Below, one piece after another: positions 51,426 through 61,596 of a DNA stretch of 64,000 bases. Below the pieces are notes generated by a model. The model was given only the letters and a program-made list of their open reading frames with translations. It made no database searches and had not been told where the DNA came from. Position numbers and translations under genes: made by a program. The DNA is taken from positions 1,584,110-1,648,109 of the forward strand of contig JALJOM010000003.1 of assembly GCA_024304885.1 (NCBI GenBank), read 5' to 3'. Numbering within the stretch: position 1 is the stretch's first letter; each line of letters starts with the position of its first letter. Source of the stretch: Beijerinckiaceae bacterium (lineage in GTDB: Bacteria; Pseudomonadota; Alphaproteobacteria; Rhizobiales; Beijerinckiaceae).

Positions 51426-51528
51426 GAGCGCTTTCCATTCCGATGGAATCGGATAGCAGCTCTACTTCTTTGTTTTATCGCATTTTCACGACGCGAACCG
51501 ATGTTCGCTTCGCTGGAAGGTGCTCTAG
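51426..51528. repeat. Type II mosaic palindrome upstream of gapR
   Basis: The hairpin CTTTCCATTC/GATGGAATCGG is followed by a T-rich segment, the box TTTATCGCATTTTCACGACG, CGAACCG, and the tail TTCGCTTCGCTGGAAGGTGC. It ends 13 bp before the gapR start, so the repeat lies immediately before the gapR ribosome site (GGAGAAGG). Confidence 0.85.
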
Positions 51529-51541
51529 GAGAAGGTCACGG

Positions 51542-51796
51542 ATGACACACGACGTCGCCGATACGGGGGTCGCCGCCGAGGAGCTGAAGCAATTCGTCGA
51601 GCGGGTGGAGCGGCTCGAGGAGGAGAAGAAGGCGCTCTCGGACGATATCCGTGACGTCTATGCCGAGATGAAGGGGCGCGGCTTCGACGTGAAGGCGGTC
51701 CGCCAGATCGTCAAGATCCGCAAGCAGGATCATTCCGAGCGCAAGGAGATGGAAGCGATCCTCGAGCTCTACATGTCGGCCCTGAACATGACCTGA
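51542..51796 (+). CDS. gapR: GapR family nucleoid-associated protein (DUF2312)
   Basis: Dimeric/tetrameric coiled-coil DNA-binding protein that clamps overtwisted DNA ahead of replication forks in Caulobacter. The 84-residue product starts at the ATG at 51542, with GGAGAAGG upstream: [60 protein letters not shown]. This is the full family length. The 3' end overlaps the convergent mutase gene by 28 bp. Confidence 0.96.
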   Translation: MTHDVADTGVAAEELKQFVERVERLEEEKKALSDDIRDVYAEMKGRGFDVKAVRQIVKIRKQDHSERKEMEAILELYMSALNMT

Positions 51797-54081
51797 CCCG
51801 ATGCCGGAGCCGGATCCGCCGGCTCCGGCTGCCGGTAGCCGAGCCGCGCATTCAGCAGGTCGAGCATTCTGGCCGCCGCCTCGGGAATGGATGTGCCCGG
51901 CGGGAAGATCGCCGCGACGCCCATGTCCCGCAGCGCGTCGAAATCCTGCGGCGGGATCACGCCGCCGACCACGATCATGATGTCGGCGCGTCCCAGAGCC
52001 TCGAGCGCCGCCCGCAGGCGGGGCAGGGCGGCGAGATGCCCCGCGGCGAGAGACGAGACCCCGACGATGTGAACGTCGGCCGCGGCGGCCTCTTCGGCGA
52101 CCTCCTCCGGGCTCGCGAAGAGCGCGCCGAGCGCGACCTCGAAGCCGAGGTCGCCGAGCGCGGAGGCCACCACCTTCTGGCCGCGATCGTGCCCGTCCTG
52201 CCCGACCTTGGCGACGAGGATCTTCGGCGCTCGCCGGTCGTTCTCCGTGAAATCCCTCACGAGGCTTTCCGCTCGCGCGAAGGCGAGGGACTGGCGCCCG
52301 GTCTCGCGCGCATAGACCCCCGTCAGCAACTCGGACCTCGCGTGATGCCGGCCGAAGACCTTCTCGAGCGCTTCCGTCATCTCGCCGACCGTCGCTCGGG
52401 CGCGCGCGGCCTCGATCGAAAGCGCGAGGAGATTGCCTCCGCTCCCCGCACCTTCGGTCAGCGCAGCGAGCTTTTGCGCGACGAGGCGCGCATCGCGCGT
52501 CGCCCGGAGCTCACCGAGCTTTTCGACCTGACGCCCCCGCACCGCGCCGGTATCGACCTTGAGGACCTTCACGGCATCGTCGGTCGCAGGCCGGAATCGG
52601 TTCACCCCCACGACGGCCTGCGCGCCGCTGTCGATACGCGCTTGGGTCCGCGCCGCCGCCGCCTCGATCCGCCGTTTCGGGAGCCCGGCCTCGATCGCCT
52701 GGACCATGCCACCCAGGGAGTCGATCTCCTCGATATGGGCGAGAACCCGAGCGGCGAGCTCCGCGGTCAGCCGCTCCACATAATAGGAGCCGCCCCAAGG
52801 ATCGATGATCCGCGTCGTGCCGCTCTCCTGCTGCAGGAGGATCTGCGTGTTGCGGGCGATGCGGGCCGAGCTGTCGGTGGGCAGGGCGAGGGCCTCGTCG
52901 AGCGCATTGGTGTGGAGCGATTGCGTATGGCCCTGCGTCGCGGCCATGGCCTCGACCGCGGTGCGGATGATGTTGTTGTCCACGTCCTGCGCGGCGAGCG
53001 ACCAACCGGAGGTTTGTGCGTGGGTGCGCAGGACGAGGCTCTTTTGCGAGCGGGGCGCGAAGCCTTCGACGAGCTTCGCCCACAGGAGTCGTGCCGCGCG
53101 GAGCTTCGCGACCTCCATGAAGAAGTTCATCGAGGTCGCGAAGAAGAACGAGAGCCGCGGCGCGAAATCGTCGACGGCGAGACCCGCCGCGAGCGCGGCG
53201 CGGACATATTCGAGGCCGTCCGCGAGCGTATAGGCGAGCTCGAGATCGGCCGGGGCGCCCGCCTCCTGCATGTGGTAGCCGGAGATCGAGATCGGGTTGA
53301 ATCTCGGTAGGTTCCGCGAGCAATAGGCGATCACGTCGGTGGTGATCCGCAGCGATGGCCCGGGGGGATAGATATAGGTGTTGCGGACCATGAACTCCTT
53401 GAGAATATCGTTCTGGATCGTGCCGGCGAGGCTCGCCGGCGCCACGCCCTGCTCCTCGGCCGCGACGATATAGAGCGCGAGCACCGGCAGGACCGCGCCG
53501 CTCATCGTCATCGAGACCGATATGTCGGCGAGCGGGATGCCCTCGAGCAACGTGCGCATGTCGAGGATCGAATCGATCGCGACGCCGGCCATCCCTACAT
53601 CGGCGGCAACTCGTGGGTGGTCGCTGTCGTAGCCTCTGTGGGTCGCGAGGTCGAAGGCGATCGAGAGGCCCGTCTGCCCGGCGGCGAGGTTCGCACGGTA
53701 GAAGGCGTTCGACTCCTCGGCCGTCGAGAAGCCGGCATATTGCCTTATCGTCCAGGGCCGCGCGACATACATGGTCGGGTAGGGACCGCGGAGAAAGGGC
53801 GCGATCCCCGGAAACGTGCCGAGCGTGTCGATCCCGGCGAGGCTGTCCTCATGGTAGATCGGATCGACGGCGATGCCTTCGGGGGTAAGCCATGGCTCGG
53901 TCGGCAGAGCGGGGTGAGGAAAGGTGGACACCGGTTTTCCGCCGGCATCCGGCTCCAGACTTCGGGAATCGATCACGATGAATTCGGATCGATTCGATCC
54001 GAATTCATCGTGATCGAGTTTCGCGCCGCCGTCGCTCACCTCGGCGAACGGCAGGCTCGAGAAATCCGGGATCGCGCTCAT
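51769..54081 (-). CDS. scpA: Methylmalonyl-CoA mutase with in-frame repeat insert
   Basis: Adenosylcobalamin-dependent isomerase interconverting (R)-methylmalonyl-CoA and succinyl-CoA. From the ATG at 54081 it has 770 residues, about 40-55 longer than usual single-chain forms. The excess is a palindromic repeat at residues 22-59 (53905-54018) between [10 protein letters not shown] and [11 protein letters not shown]. Catalytic-domain motifs: [44 protein letters not shown]. The cobalamin domain has the DxHxxG site in [16 protein letters not shown]. Propionate or ethylmalonyl-CoA pathways would use it. The meaB and mcee genes are not in the window. Confidence 0.96.
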   Translation of the reverse strand: MSAIPDFSSLPFAEVSDGGAKLDHDEFGSNRSEFIVIDSRSLEPDAGGKPVSTFPHPALPTEPWLTPEGIAVDPIYHEDSLAGIDTLGTFPGIAPFLRGPYPTMYVARPWTIRQYAGFSTAEESNAFYRANLAAGQTGLSIAFDLATHRGYDSDHPRVAADVGMAGVAIDSILDMRTLLEGIPLADISVSMTMSGAVLPVLALYIVAAEEQGVAPASLAGTIQNDILKEFMVRNTYIYPPGPSLRITTDVIAYCSRNLPRFNPISISGYHMQEAGAPADLELAYTLADGLEYVRAALAAGLAVDDFAPRLSFFFATSMNFFMEVAKLRAARLLWAKLVEGFAPRSQKSLVLRTHAQTSGWSLAAQDVDNNIIRTAVEAMAATQGHTQSLHTNALDEALALPTDSSARIARNTQILLQQESGTTRIIDPWGGSYYVERLTAELAARVLAHIEEIDSLGGMVQAIEAGLPKRRIEAAAARTQARIDSGAQAVVGVNRFRPATDDAVKVLKVDTGAVRGRQVEKLGELRATRDARLVAQKLAALTEGAGSGGNLLALSIEAARARATVGEMTEALEKVFGRHHARSELLTGVYARETGRQSLAFARAESLVRDFTENDRRAPKILVAKVGQDGHDRGQKVVASALGDLGFEVALGALFASPEEVAEEAAAADVHIVGVSSLAAGHLAALPRLRAALEALGRADIMIVVGGVIPPQDFDALRDMGVAAIFPPGTSIPEAAARMLDLLNARLGYRQPEPADPAPASGQVMFRADM
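53905..54018 (-). repeat. Type I palindrome inserted in frame in methylmalonyl-CoA mutase
   Basis: 114 bp, 38 codons. Its 5' half (54018-53974 region) is an almost perfect 45-bp palindrome centred on GGATCGAATCGATCC with arms GATCACGATGAATTC. Read in the mutase frame it starts [12 protein letters not shown] and ends [13 protein letters not shown]. This is nearly the same peptide, in the same frame and orientation relative to the gene, as the moeA insert. Confidence 0.93.
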
Positions 54082-54168
54082 GAGCTGTTTTCCGGCGACC
54101 CGTCCGGTCCCCGAACGACACATAATGCGTCGGTCTCGGCGCAGCCAGTCGCTCGCGTCGCGTGGTCG

Positions 54169-54570
54169 TCAGCTCTGACGCGCCGCGCGCCAGGTTCCGG
54201 CGCAGGCCAGGGTCGGCGACGACCAGGTGCCCGATCCTTGCCGGCCCTTCAGACGGCCGACGACATGGGCGACCTCGTTGAAGCCGCGAAAGGCCAGCGA
54301 CACGAACCCGCGGGGATTGATCTGGCCCGAGGCTTCGAGCGGCGTGGCGCCGGTCGAGCTGACACGGCCGCCCGAGATCGCGATGGTCCAGAGATAGGAC
54401 CGGTCGCAGGCACCTTTCTCGGTGACGATCCGGACGGCATAGACTCCATCGTGGCTGGCCGGCCGTGTCAGGTGCGGATTGGCTTGGCCATAGGCGGTTT
54501 CGAGCGGCGGCAACAGGCTCGCGGCGACTGCGGCGCCGGCCAGGAGACAGGACTTGCGGCTCGGACTCAT
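54169..54570 (-). CDS. Small secreted protein, unknown
   Basis: Exported protein of 133 residues from the ATG at 54570. It has a signal peptide (MSPSRKSCLLAGAAVAASLL to about ETAYG), then a domain with DGVYAVRIVTEKGACDRSYL, WTIAISGGRV, GQINPRGFVSLAF and a terminal TWSSPTLACAGTWRA. Two cysteines could form a disulfide. Similar small secreted proteins are common in Rhizobiales without known function. An upstream in-frame extension (to 54612) lacks a signal. Confidence 0.78.
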   Translation of the reverse strand: MSPSRKSCLLAGAAVAASLLPPLETAYGQANPHLTRPASHDGVYAVRIVTEKGACDRSYLWTIAISGGRVSSTGATPLEASGQINPRGFVSLAFRGFNEVAHVVGRLKGRQGSGTWSSPTLACAGTWRAARQS

Positions 54571-54613
54571 CTCGTACCCCTCCCAAGATGTTGCTCGGAT
54601 ACGGCAAGGCAAT

Positions 54614-54671
54614 CAGAGCGATTTCCAGCGAAGCGGGCGCCGGTTCGCGTCGTGAAATTGCGACAGGACAA
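54614..54671. repeat. Type II palindrome fragment
   Basis: AGAGCGATTTCCAGCGAAGC, then GCCGGTTCGCGTCGTGAAATTGCGACA split by one change, in minus orientation. It lacks the long hairpin part. It lies in the 321-bp gap (54571-54891) between the secreted protein gene and addB. No other feature is seen there. Confidence 0.8.
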
Positions 54672-54891
54672 AAGCCCCCGAGCGCAGCCTTCGGAAATCC
54701 TCGCAATCGGACAGGGTGCGAAGGCCGGATCAGCTCATGGTAAACATTTCATGAATCTCGCAAGTGCTCAAGAGAGCTGCGCCGACGCCGCGCGGGGCCT
54801 ATCCTCCGCGGCGTCACCGACGGTGCCGCGCAAGTCCGCGAGCTTGTGGATTTTCGCCGACGGGGAATAGGAGCCGCGGTCGTCGCGGGGC

Positions 54892-57800
54892 ATGATCTTT
54901 CAGGCTTTCAGCACCGACCCGACAGAAGCGCGCGTGAGACAGAAACCCATCTTCACCATTCCGCCCGGCGCGCCGTTCCTTGCGACCTTCGTCGCGGCCT
55001 TGCTCGAGGGGCGGATCATCGAGGGCTATTCGCGCGCGCTCGGACCGCTCGAGATCGCCGATGCGACGATCTACGTGCCGACGAAGCGGTCCGCCTCGGC
55101 CTTGGCGGAGGAATTCTGCGCGGCGCTCGAGCGGGAAACGGTGATCTTGCCGAAAATCCTGCCGCTCGGCGCGCTGGAGGAGACCGAGACGAGCCTCGTT
55201 TCCGACGAGACCTCTCTCGACGCCGAGGGTCTCGACCTGCCGCGGGCGATCGGCGAAATCCCCCGTCGTCTCCAGCTCGCCGAGCTGGTCCTGCGCTGGT
55301 CGCGCGCCCTGCGCCACGCCATCGTCTCGGTAGATGCCGAGGGCCGACGCGAGGTGGACAGTCGCGAGGCCTGCCTCGTCGGAACGACGGCGGCTGATGC
55401 GTGGCACCTCTCCGGCGAGCTCGCAGACCTCATCGACGAGCTGATCATCGAGGATGTCGCCTGGAAGAAGCTCGACCCGCTCGTCTTGCCCGAGTTCGAC
55501 CCCTATTGGCGGATCACGCTGGATTTCCTCGACATCGCCATGACTCGCTGGCCGCGGATCGTCGCGGACCTCGGCCTGGTGGACAAGGCGCGGCGCCAGG
55601 TGGCGCTCGTCGAGGCGCATGGCCTCCGCCTGCGCGAGGGGCACCTTGCGGCACCGGTGATCGCGATCGGATCCACCGGCTCGAACAAGGCGACCGCGCG
55701 CTTGCTCGCGGCGATCGCAGCGGCGCCTCGCGGGGCCGTGGTCCTGCCGGGCCTCGATCAGACCCTCGACGAGGCGTCTTTCGCGCTGATCGCGGACGAC
55801 CCGGATCGAAAGCGCGAGGCCGCCTTCACCCATCCCCAGGCCATGCTCTGCAGGCTCCTGCCGGTGCTCGGCGTCGGCCGGGATGAGGTCACCGCGCTGG
55901 GCGCGCCGTCCCGGGCGCTCGCGGCGCGGGAAAGATTCCTGTCCGAGGCTTTGCGTCCGGCCGAGACGACCGACGCCTGGCAGGGGTTCTGCGAGAGGCT
56001 CGACGCGCCCGCGCTCGCAGCCGCCCTCGAAGGTATGACCCTCGTCGAGGCCGCCGACGAGCGCGAGGAAGCGCTCGCGGTCGCGATAGCCTTGCGCGAG
56101 GTCCTGGAGGATCCGAAAGCGACGGCGGCCCTGATCACGCCGGATCGCAATCTTGCCCGAAGGGTGCGGGCCGACCTCCTACGCTGGGGGATCGCGATCG
56201 ACGACTCCGCCGGGGAGCCGCTGCTCGCTTCTCCTCACGGCACGCTCGCTCGCCTCGTGATCGCCTGCGCGATGCGCGGAAGCTCGGCGCTCGACCTCGC
56301 GGCGCTGCTCTCCCATCCGCTCACGTGCCTCGGCCTTTCCCAAGCGGAGCTTTCCCGCCTCGCGGGCCTGCTCGAGATCGGCGTGCTGCGCTCGAGGGGC
56401 CTCGCCGGGCAAGGCCTGGATGCGCTCCTGGCGCAGCCCCAGGCTGCCGTCGCCCGCGCCAGGGCGGAAGCCGGGGAGCGCTTCGCGCATCCGGCCAAGC
56501 AGCGCATCTTTGAAGAGGACTGGGTGGGAGTCGAGGAGCTTCTCGTCCGTCTGCGTGACGCGCTCGCGCCTCTCTCGGCGCTCGCGGCCGAGCCGGGGCT
56601 CGCCGCCTGGGTTCGAGCGCATCGCGAAGCCTGCGCGCGCGTTACGGGTGCCGATGATCCGAGCGGCGAGGATCATGCGGCGCTCGACGCGCTGTTCGAC
56701 GAGCTCGCGGCGAGCGCCACGGGCTCGCTCGTCCTCGACACGGACGCTTACGCGCATTTCTTCGCCGTGGTCGCGCGCGAGGTGACGATCGGCGCGAGCC
56801 TCGTGCATCCTCGCCTCGAGATCCTCGGCTTGCTCGAGGCTCGCCTGCTGCCGGCCGATGTCATGCTGCTCGCGGGACTCGACGAGACGATCTGGCCGCC
56901 GCAAGCCAAGACCGACGCCTTTCTCAACCGTCCGATGCGCGCCGCCTTGGGTCTCACGCCCCCCGAACGCAGGCTCGGCCAGACCGCGCACGATCTTCTC
57001 ATGGCGCTCGGCCACGAGAAGGTGATCCTGAGCCGGGCGAAGAAGCGCGGTGGAGCGCCGACGGTCGCCTCGCGCTTTCTCCAGCGCATGGCCGCGCTCG
57101 GGGGCGAGACCTTGCACGCCTGCGCGCTTCGCGGCGAGCGCCTCCTGCATCTTGCGCGGGAGATCGACCGGCCCGACCGCGTCGCGCCGATCGCGCGGCC
57201 GATGCCGCGCCCGCCCGTCGAGCGGAGGCCGACCGCGCTCAGCGTCTCCCGGATCGAGACGCTGCGGCGCGACCCTTACGCGATCTATGCGGAATATATC
57301 CTGCGCCTCGTCCCGCTCGATCCGCTCGGCGCCGTGCCCGGACCGGCCGAGCTCGGCACGGCGATCCATGCGGGGCTCGAAGCTTTCGTCGCGAGATATC
57401 CCCTCGGCCCCTTACCTCCCGAGGTGCGAGGGGAGCTGCGTGCCCTGCTCGAAGCGAGGCTCGGGCCCCATCTCGCCGATCCGGACTTCGCCGCGGTGCA
57501 ATGGCCGCGCCTCGAGAAGACGATCGATTTCTATCTCGGCTTCGAGCAGACGCGGCGCGAGCGCATCACCGAGATCGTGACGGAGGTTTCCGGCTCGCTC
57601 GACATCGGGCTCGCCGACGGCTCGCGGTTCCGCTCGAGCGCGCGCGCCGACCGGATCGAGCGCCACGCCGACGGTACGCTCGTGCTCGTCGACTACAAGA
57701 CCGGGACGCCGCCGAGCCCGAAAGAAATCGAGGTCGGCTTCTCGCCGCAGCTCACCCTCGAGGCGGCGATGGCCATGCGAAACGCCTTCGGGCTCGGCTG

Positions 57801-58074
57801 GAAGCCGAAGTCCATCGAAGGCCTCTATCTGAAGCTCGGCGGCAAGGAAGGCGGCAAGGCGATACAGATCAAGTTCGACGATGCGACCTTCGCCGAGGTC
57901 GCCGAGCGCCATCTCGCCGATCTCGTCGCTCTCCTCGACCAATATCGCGACCCCGCGACGCCCTATCCGCCGCGGCCCTTCCCGAAATTCGCCAAGAGGT
58001 ACAACGACTACGACCACCTCGCGCGGGTCGCGGAATGGTCGCTCGGCGGCGAGGCCGAGGGGAGCGGGTCATGA
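54892..58074 (+). CDS. addB: Double-strand break repair protein AddB
   Basis: Helicase-like/nuclease subunit of AddAB, the RecBCD counterpart, which resects DNA ends and responds to Chi-type sites. The 1060-residue product has an N-terminal helicase-like region (TIYVPTKRSASALAEEFCAA, inactive Walker-like) and a C-terminal PD-(D/E)XK nuclease domain with LVLVDYKTGTPPSPKEIEVG. PAELGTAIHAGLEAF also belongs to that domain. The ATG at 54892 is used; a start at the GTG of VRQKPIFTIPPG (54937) is equally possible. addA overlaps as ATGA. Confidence 0.94.
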   Translation: MIFQAFSTDPTEARVRQKPIFTIPPGAPFLATFVAALLEGRIIEGYSRALGPLEIADATIYVPTKRSASALAEEFCAALERETVILPKILPLGALEETETSLVSDETSLDAEGLDLPRAIGEIPRRLQLAELVLRWSRALRHAIVSVDAEGRREVDSREACLVGTTAADAWHLSGELADLIDELIIEDVAWKKLDPLVLPEFDPYWRITLDFLDIAMTRWPRIVADLGLVDKARRQVALVEAHGLRLREGHLAAPVIAIGSTGSNKATARLLAAIAAAPRGAVVLPGLDQTLDEASFALIADDPDRKREAAFTHPQAMLCRLLPVLGVGRDEVTALGAPSRALAARERFLSEALRPAETTDAWQGFCERLDAPALAAALEGMTLVEAADEREEALAVAIALREVLEDPKATAALITPDRNLARRVRADLLRWGIAIDDSAGEPLLASPHGTLARLVIACAMRGSSALDLAALLSHPLTCLGLSQAELSRLAGLLEIGVLRSRGLAGQGLDALLAQPQAAVARARAEAGERFAHPAKQRIFEEDWVGVEELLVRLRDALAPLSALAAEPGLAAWVRAHREACARVTGADDPSGEDHAALDALFDELAASATGSLVLDTDAYAHFFAVVAREVTIGASLVHPRLEILGLLEARLLPADVMLLAGLDETIWPPQAKTDAFLNRPMRAALGLTPPERRLGQTAHDLLMALGHEKVILSRAKKRGGAPTVASRFLQRMAALGGETLHACALRGERLLHLAREIDRPDRVAPIARPMPRPPVERRPTALSVSRIETLRRDPYAIYAEYILRLVPLDPLGAVPGPAELGTAIHAGLEAFVARYPLGPLPPEVRGELRALLEARLGPHLADPDFAAVQWPRLEKTIDFYLGFEQTRRERITEIVTEVSGSLDIGLADGSRFRSSARADRIERHADGTLVLVDYKTGTPPSPKEIEVGFSPQLTLEAAMAMRNAFGLGWKPKSIEGLYLKLGGKEGGKAIQIKFDDATFAEVAERHLADLVALLDQYRDPATPYPPRPFPKFAKRYNDYDHLARVAEWSLGGEAEGSGS

Positions 58075-61000
58075 CGCGCGCCTCGGCGGTTCCGCGCCGC
58101 ACGCTGGAGAAGCAGCACCAGGCGTCCGACCCGGCCGCCTCGGTCTGGGTTTCCGCCAATGCCGGATCGGGCAAGACCCATGTCCTGACGCAGCGCGTCC
58201 TGCGGCTCCTCCTCGACGGCGTCGCGCCGTCGAGGATCCTTTGCCTCACCTTCACCAAGGCGGCCGCAGCCAACATGGCCGAGCGCGTCTTCAGCCAGCT
58301 CGCGCGCTGGACGCGCCTTTCCGACGAGGATCTGCACGTCTCGATCCTCGAGACCGGCGCGCCGAAGCCGACCCGGGCCGATCTCGTTGCCGCGCGACAG
58401 CTTTTCGCCCGCACGGTCGAGACGCCGGGAGGCCTGAAGATCCAGACGATCCACGCCTTCTGCGAAAAGCTTTTGCATCATTTTCCCTTCGAGGCGAATG
58501 TCCCGTCGCGCTTCGAGGTGGCGGACGAGCGTCGCGAGGCGGAGCTTCTCGCCCGCGCCCGCCGCGAGATCCTGGCCGAGGCCGCCGAAGGGGAGAAGCT
58601 CGGTGCGGCCCTCGCGTGCGTCACGGACGAATGCGGTGCGGAGGATCTCGAGAAGCTGATCCGGGAAGCTCTCGGGCGTCGCGACAGGTTCCGTGGGGCT
58701 GTCCACGAGGACCCCGAGCCGGCCCTGCGCGCCGTGCTCGTGCTCGCGGCGGGTCGAACGGACGAGGCGATCCTTCGCGACATGGTCGAAGGCGGTCTCT
58801 CGGCGAAGCAGCTCGACGAGATCGCGGACTTTCTCGAGGGAGGCTCCAAGACGGACCGGAGTCGCGCCGAGCTTCTGCGCGGCCTTTCCGCCGCTTTGCG
58901 ATCCCGAGCCCCGGCGAATGAGGTGCTGTCGCTTTCCCTGGCATTCTTTTTCACAGACAAGGGCGAGGGGACACCCACGGAAAGACTCCTGACCAAGGTT
59001 CCTGCCGCGGCGCGGCCCGATATAACCGAGGCACTTCGCGCCGAGCAGGACCGTCTCGAGACGCTCCGCGACGAGCGCCGCGCTCTGGCCGCCTGCGCGC
59101 GCACAGCCGCCCTCTTGATCCTCGTCGGCGCGATCGTCGAACGCTACGAGCGGCTGAAATCGCAGCGCGGCGTTCTCGATTTCGAGGATCTGATCGAGCG
59201 CACCTCGATCCTGCTCGAGCGGTCGGAGGCCGCCTGGGTGCTCTACAAGCTCGATGCCGGCATAGATCATGTGCTCGTCGACGAGGCGCAGGACACGAGC
59301 GAGGCGCAATGGCGCATCCTCGACCGGCTCACGGAGGATTTTTCCGCGGGCGCGACGGCGCGGACGGCCCAAAAAACCTTCTTCGCCGTCGGCGACGAGA
59401 AACAATCGATCTTCTCCTTCCAGGGCGCGGCGCCGCACATGTTCGCCGAGATGCGGCGCAGCTTCGAGAGGCGGTTCGCGGCCGGTGGGAAGCCCTTCGC
59501 GCCGGTCGCGCTCACTTTGTCGTTTCGCTCGGTTCCGGGCGTCCTCGCGGCGGTCGAGTCCGTCTTCGCGCCGCCGGAGCATCAGAAGGGCCTCGTCGCA
59601 AGCGACATCTGGATGCCGCACGACGCCCTGAAGGCCGGGCTGCCGGGTCTCGTCGAAATCTGGAAGCCCGAAGCCGCCGAGGAGGGCGCGCCGAGAAGCG
59701 ATTGGCGCCTGCCGCTCGATGTGCTCGACGAGCCCGATCCTGCGAGCAAGGTCGCGCGGCGCGTCGCCGAGAAGATCGCGGCGCTCGTCGCCGAAGGATC
59801 ACAGAACCGCGTCCACGATTCGAAGAGTGCGCGGCCGCGACCGATCCGGCCCGGCGACATCATGGTCCTGGTGCGCAAGCGCGGCACTTTCTTCGAAGCC
59901 GTGATCCGCGCCCTGAAGGCGAAGGGCGTACCGGTCGCGGGCGCCGACCGGCTCGTGCTGTCGAGCCATATCGCGGTCCTCGATCTCGTCGCCGCCGGCC
60001 GTGCCGCGCTCCTCCCCGACGACGACCTGACCCTCGCCGCGGTGCTGAAATCGCCACTGATCGGCCTGGACGACGACGATCTTCTCGCGATCGCACCTGA
60101 CCGTCCGGGGAGCCTCCACGAGGCTCTAGCCGCGTCGGAGAGCCCGCGTCATGTGCAGGCCGCCGCGAAGCTCGCGCGCTGGCGCGAGCGCAGGGCGCGG
60201 AGCCCCTTCGCCTTCTATGCCGAGCTCCTCGGCACGGACGGCGGGCGCCGTGCGCTCGAAGGCCGCCTCGGTCCTGAAGCCCGCGATGCGATCGACGAGT
60301 TCCTGGCGCTCGCCCTCGCGCAGGACGAGGAGGTCGCGCCCTCGCTCCAGTCCTTCCTCGCCGAGGTCGAGGCCATGGACGCCTCGATCAAGCGCGACAT
60401 GGAGACCGGGGCCGACAGCGTGCGGGTCATGACGGTTCATGCCGCCAAGGGTCTCGAGGCCAAGATCGTATTCCTGCCGGATACGTGTTCCGCGCCTTCG
60501 GCGCATCACGATCCGAACCTCTTCGAGATCGGCGCCGATCGCATCCTCGTCTGGTCGCCCGGCAAGAAAGCCGATACGGCCGCGCTCGCGGCGGCGCGGG
60601 AGCGCGCGCGGCAGGCGGCGGAGGAAGAATACAGGCGGCTCCTCTACGTGGCGCTCACGCGCGCCGAGGAGCGGGTCTATATCAGTGGCTTCTACAAGAC
60701 GCAGAAACCGGCCGAGGTTTCCTGGTCGGCGATGATCGAGCGGACCCTCTCGGAGATGGCCGGGGTAGAGAAGGTCCCGGCCTTCTGGAACCCGGAAGAG
60801 ACGATTCTGCGCTTCGTGTCCGACGCAGGTTCGCTCCCCGATGCCGTGGAGCCGGCGAGCAATGCGCCCCCTCCGGGTGCGGGACAGGAGGTCCCGCCCT
60901 GGCTTTTCGAGCCCGCCGCGCCCGAGCCCTCGAGGCCGCCGCCGCTGCGGCCATCGCGTGCGCTCGATCCGAGCACAGCGACCACTGCAGCCCGGGTGGC

Positions 61001-61595
61001 CGCGCAGCACGCCGGCCTCCTGGCGCACAGGCTCCTGCAGGTCTTGCCGGGGATCGCGCCCGAGCTGCGTCGCGAGGCGGCGCATGGCTTTCTTGCAGGG
61101 CAGGGCGACGGCCCTTCCGAGGCAGAGTGCCGGGACCTCGTCGAGGCGGTCCACCGCGTCATCGAGATGCCCGAGCTCGCCGAATTGTTCGGCCTCGGCT
61201 CGCGGGCAGAGGTTTCCGTCGCGGGACATGTGCTTCTGCCGAGCGGCGTGCGCATCCCGGTCAGCGGGCGCGTGGACCGAATCGCCGTGACGGACACCGC
61301 CGTGCTCGTCGCGGATTTCAAGACCGGTGCGCGGCCAGAGACGGTGCCTTCGGCCTACCTGACGCAGATGGCGCTCTATCGCGCGGCGCTCGCGCCGCTC
61401 TGGCCCGAGAAGCGCCTTCACATGCTCTTGATCTGGACGGCGGGACCATCGGTCACCTGGCTCGACGACGATCGTCTCGATGGTGTTCTCCTCGGGGTCG
61501 AGCCCGAGACCCACACCGCAGATGTCGTGAGCGGATCTGTCGAACCAATCGGGACGCGAAGAATTGACCTCGGGCGCGAGAAGAGAGGGCACTGA
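58071..61595 (+). CDS. addA: Double-strand break repair helicase-nuclease AddA
   Basis: UvrD-family helicase fused to a RecB-type nuclease, 1174 residues from the ATG at 58071 (ATGA overlap with addB). Walker A is SANAGSGKTHVLTQRVLRLL, motif Ia LTFTKAAAANMAERV, motif II VLVDEAQDTSEAQW, motif III VGDEKQSIFSFQGA, motifs V-VI MTVHAAKGLEAKIVFLPD and LLYVALTRAEERVY. The nuclease domain has RVDRIAVTDTAVLVADFKTG. It works with AddB in recombinational repair. The PepSY-like gene starts one base after its stop. Confidence 0.96.
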   Translation: MTRASAVPRRTLEKQHQASDPAASVWVSANAGSGKTHVLTQRVLRLLLDGVAPSRILCLTFTKAAAANMAERVFSQLARWTRLSDEDLHVSILETGAPKPTRADLVAARQLFARTVETPGGLKIQTIHAFCEKLLHHFPFEANVPSRFEVADERREAELLARARREILAEAAEGEKLGAALACVTDECGAEDLEKLIREALGRRDRFRGAVHEDPEPALRAVLVLAAGRTDEAILRDMVEGGLSAKQLDEIADFLEGGSKTDRSRAELLRGLSAALRSRAPANEVLSLSLAFFFTDKGEGTPTERLLTKVPAAARPDITEALRAEQDRLETLRDERRALAACARTAALLILVGAIVERYERLKSQRGVLDFEDLIERTSILLERSEAAWVLYKLDAGIDHVLVDEAQDTSEAQWRILDRLTEDFSAGATARTAQKTFFAVGDEKQSIFSFQGAAPHMFAEMRRSFERRFAAGGKPFAPVALTLSFRSVPGVLAAVESVFAPPEHQKGLVASDIWMPHDALKAGLPGLVEIWKPEAAEEGAPRSDWRLPLDVLDEPDPASKVARRVAEKIAALVAEGSQNRVHDSKSARPRPIRPGDIMVLVRKRGTFFEAVIRALKAKGVPVAGADRLVLSSHIAVLDLVAAGRAALLPDDDLTLAAVLKSPLIGLDDDDLLAIAPDRPGSLHEALAASESPRHVQAAAKLARWRERRARSPFAFYAELLGTDGGRRALEGRLGPEARDAIDEFLALALAQDEEVAPSLQSFLAEVEAMDASIKRDMETGADSVRVMTVHAAKGLEAKIVFLPDTCSAPSAHHDPNLFEIGADRILVWSPGKKADTAALAAARERARQAAEEEYRRLLYVALTRAEERVYISGFYKTQKPAEVSWSAMIERTLSEMAGVEKVPAFWNPEETILRFVSDAGSLPDAVEPASNAPPPGAGQEVPPWLFEPAAPEPSRPPPLRPSRALDPSTATTAARVAAQHAGLLAHRLLQVLPGIAPELRREAAHGFLAGQGDGPSEAECRDLVEAVHRVIEMPELAELFGLGSRAEVSVAGHVLLPSGVRIPVSGRVDRIAVTDTAVLVADFKTGARPETVPSAYLTQMALYRAALAPLWPEKRLHMLLIWTAGPSVTWLDDDRLDGVLLGVEPETHTADVVSGSVEPIGTRRIDLGREKRGH

Positions 61596-61596
61596 C

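Noticed and set aside
56179-59621. Long antisense frames opposite addB and addA (396 and 537 residues)
   Set aside because: They lie opposite unmistakable AddB/AddA motifs; Arg- and Glu-rich, with no start context or family similarity.
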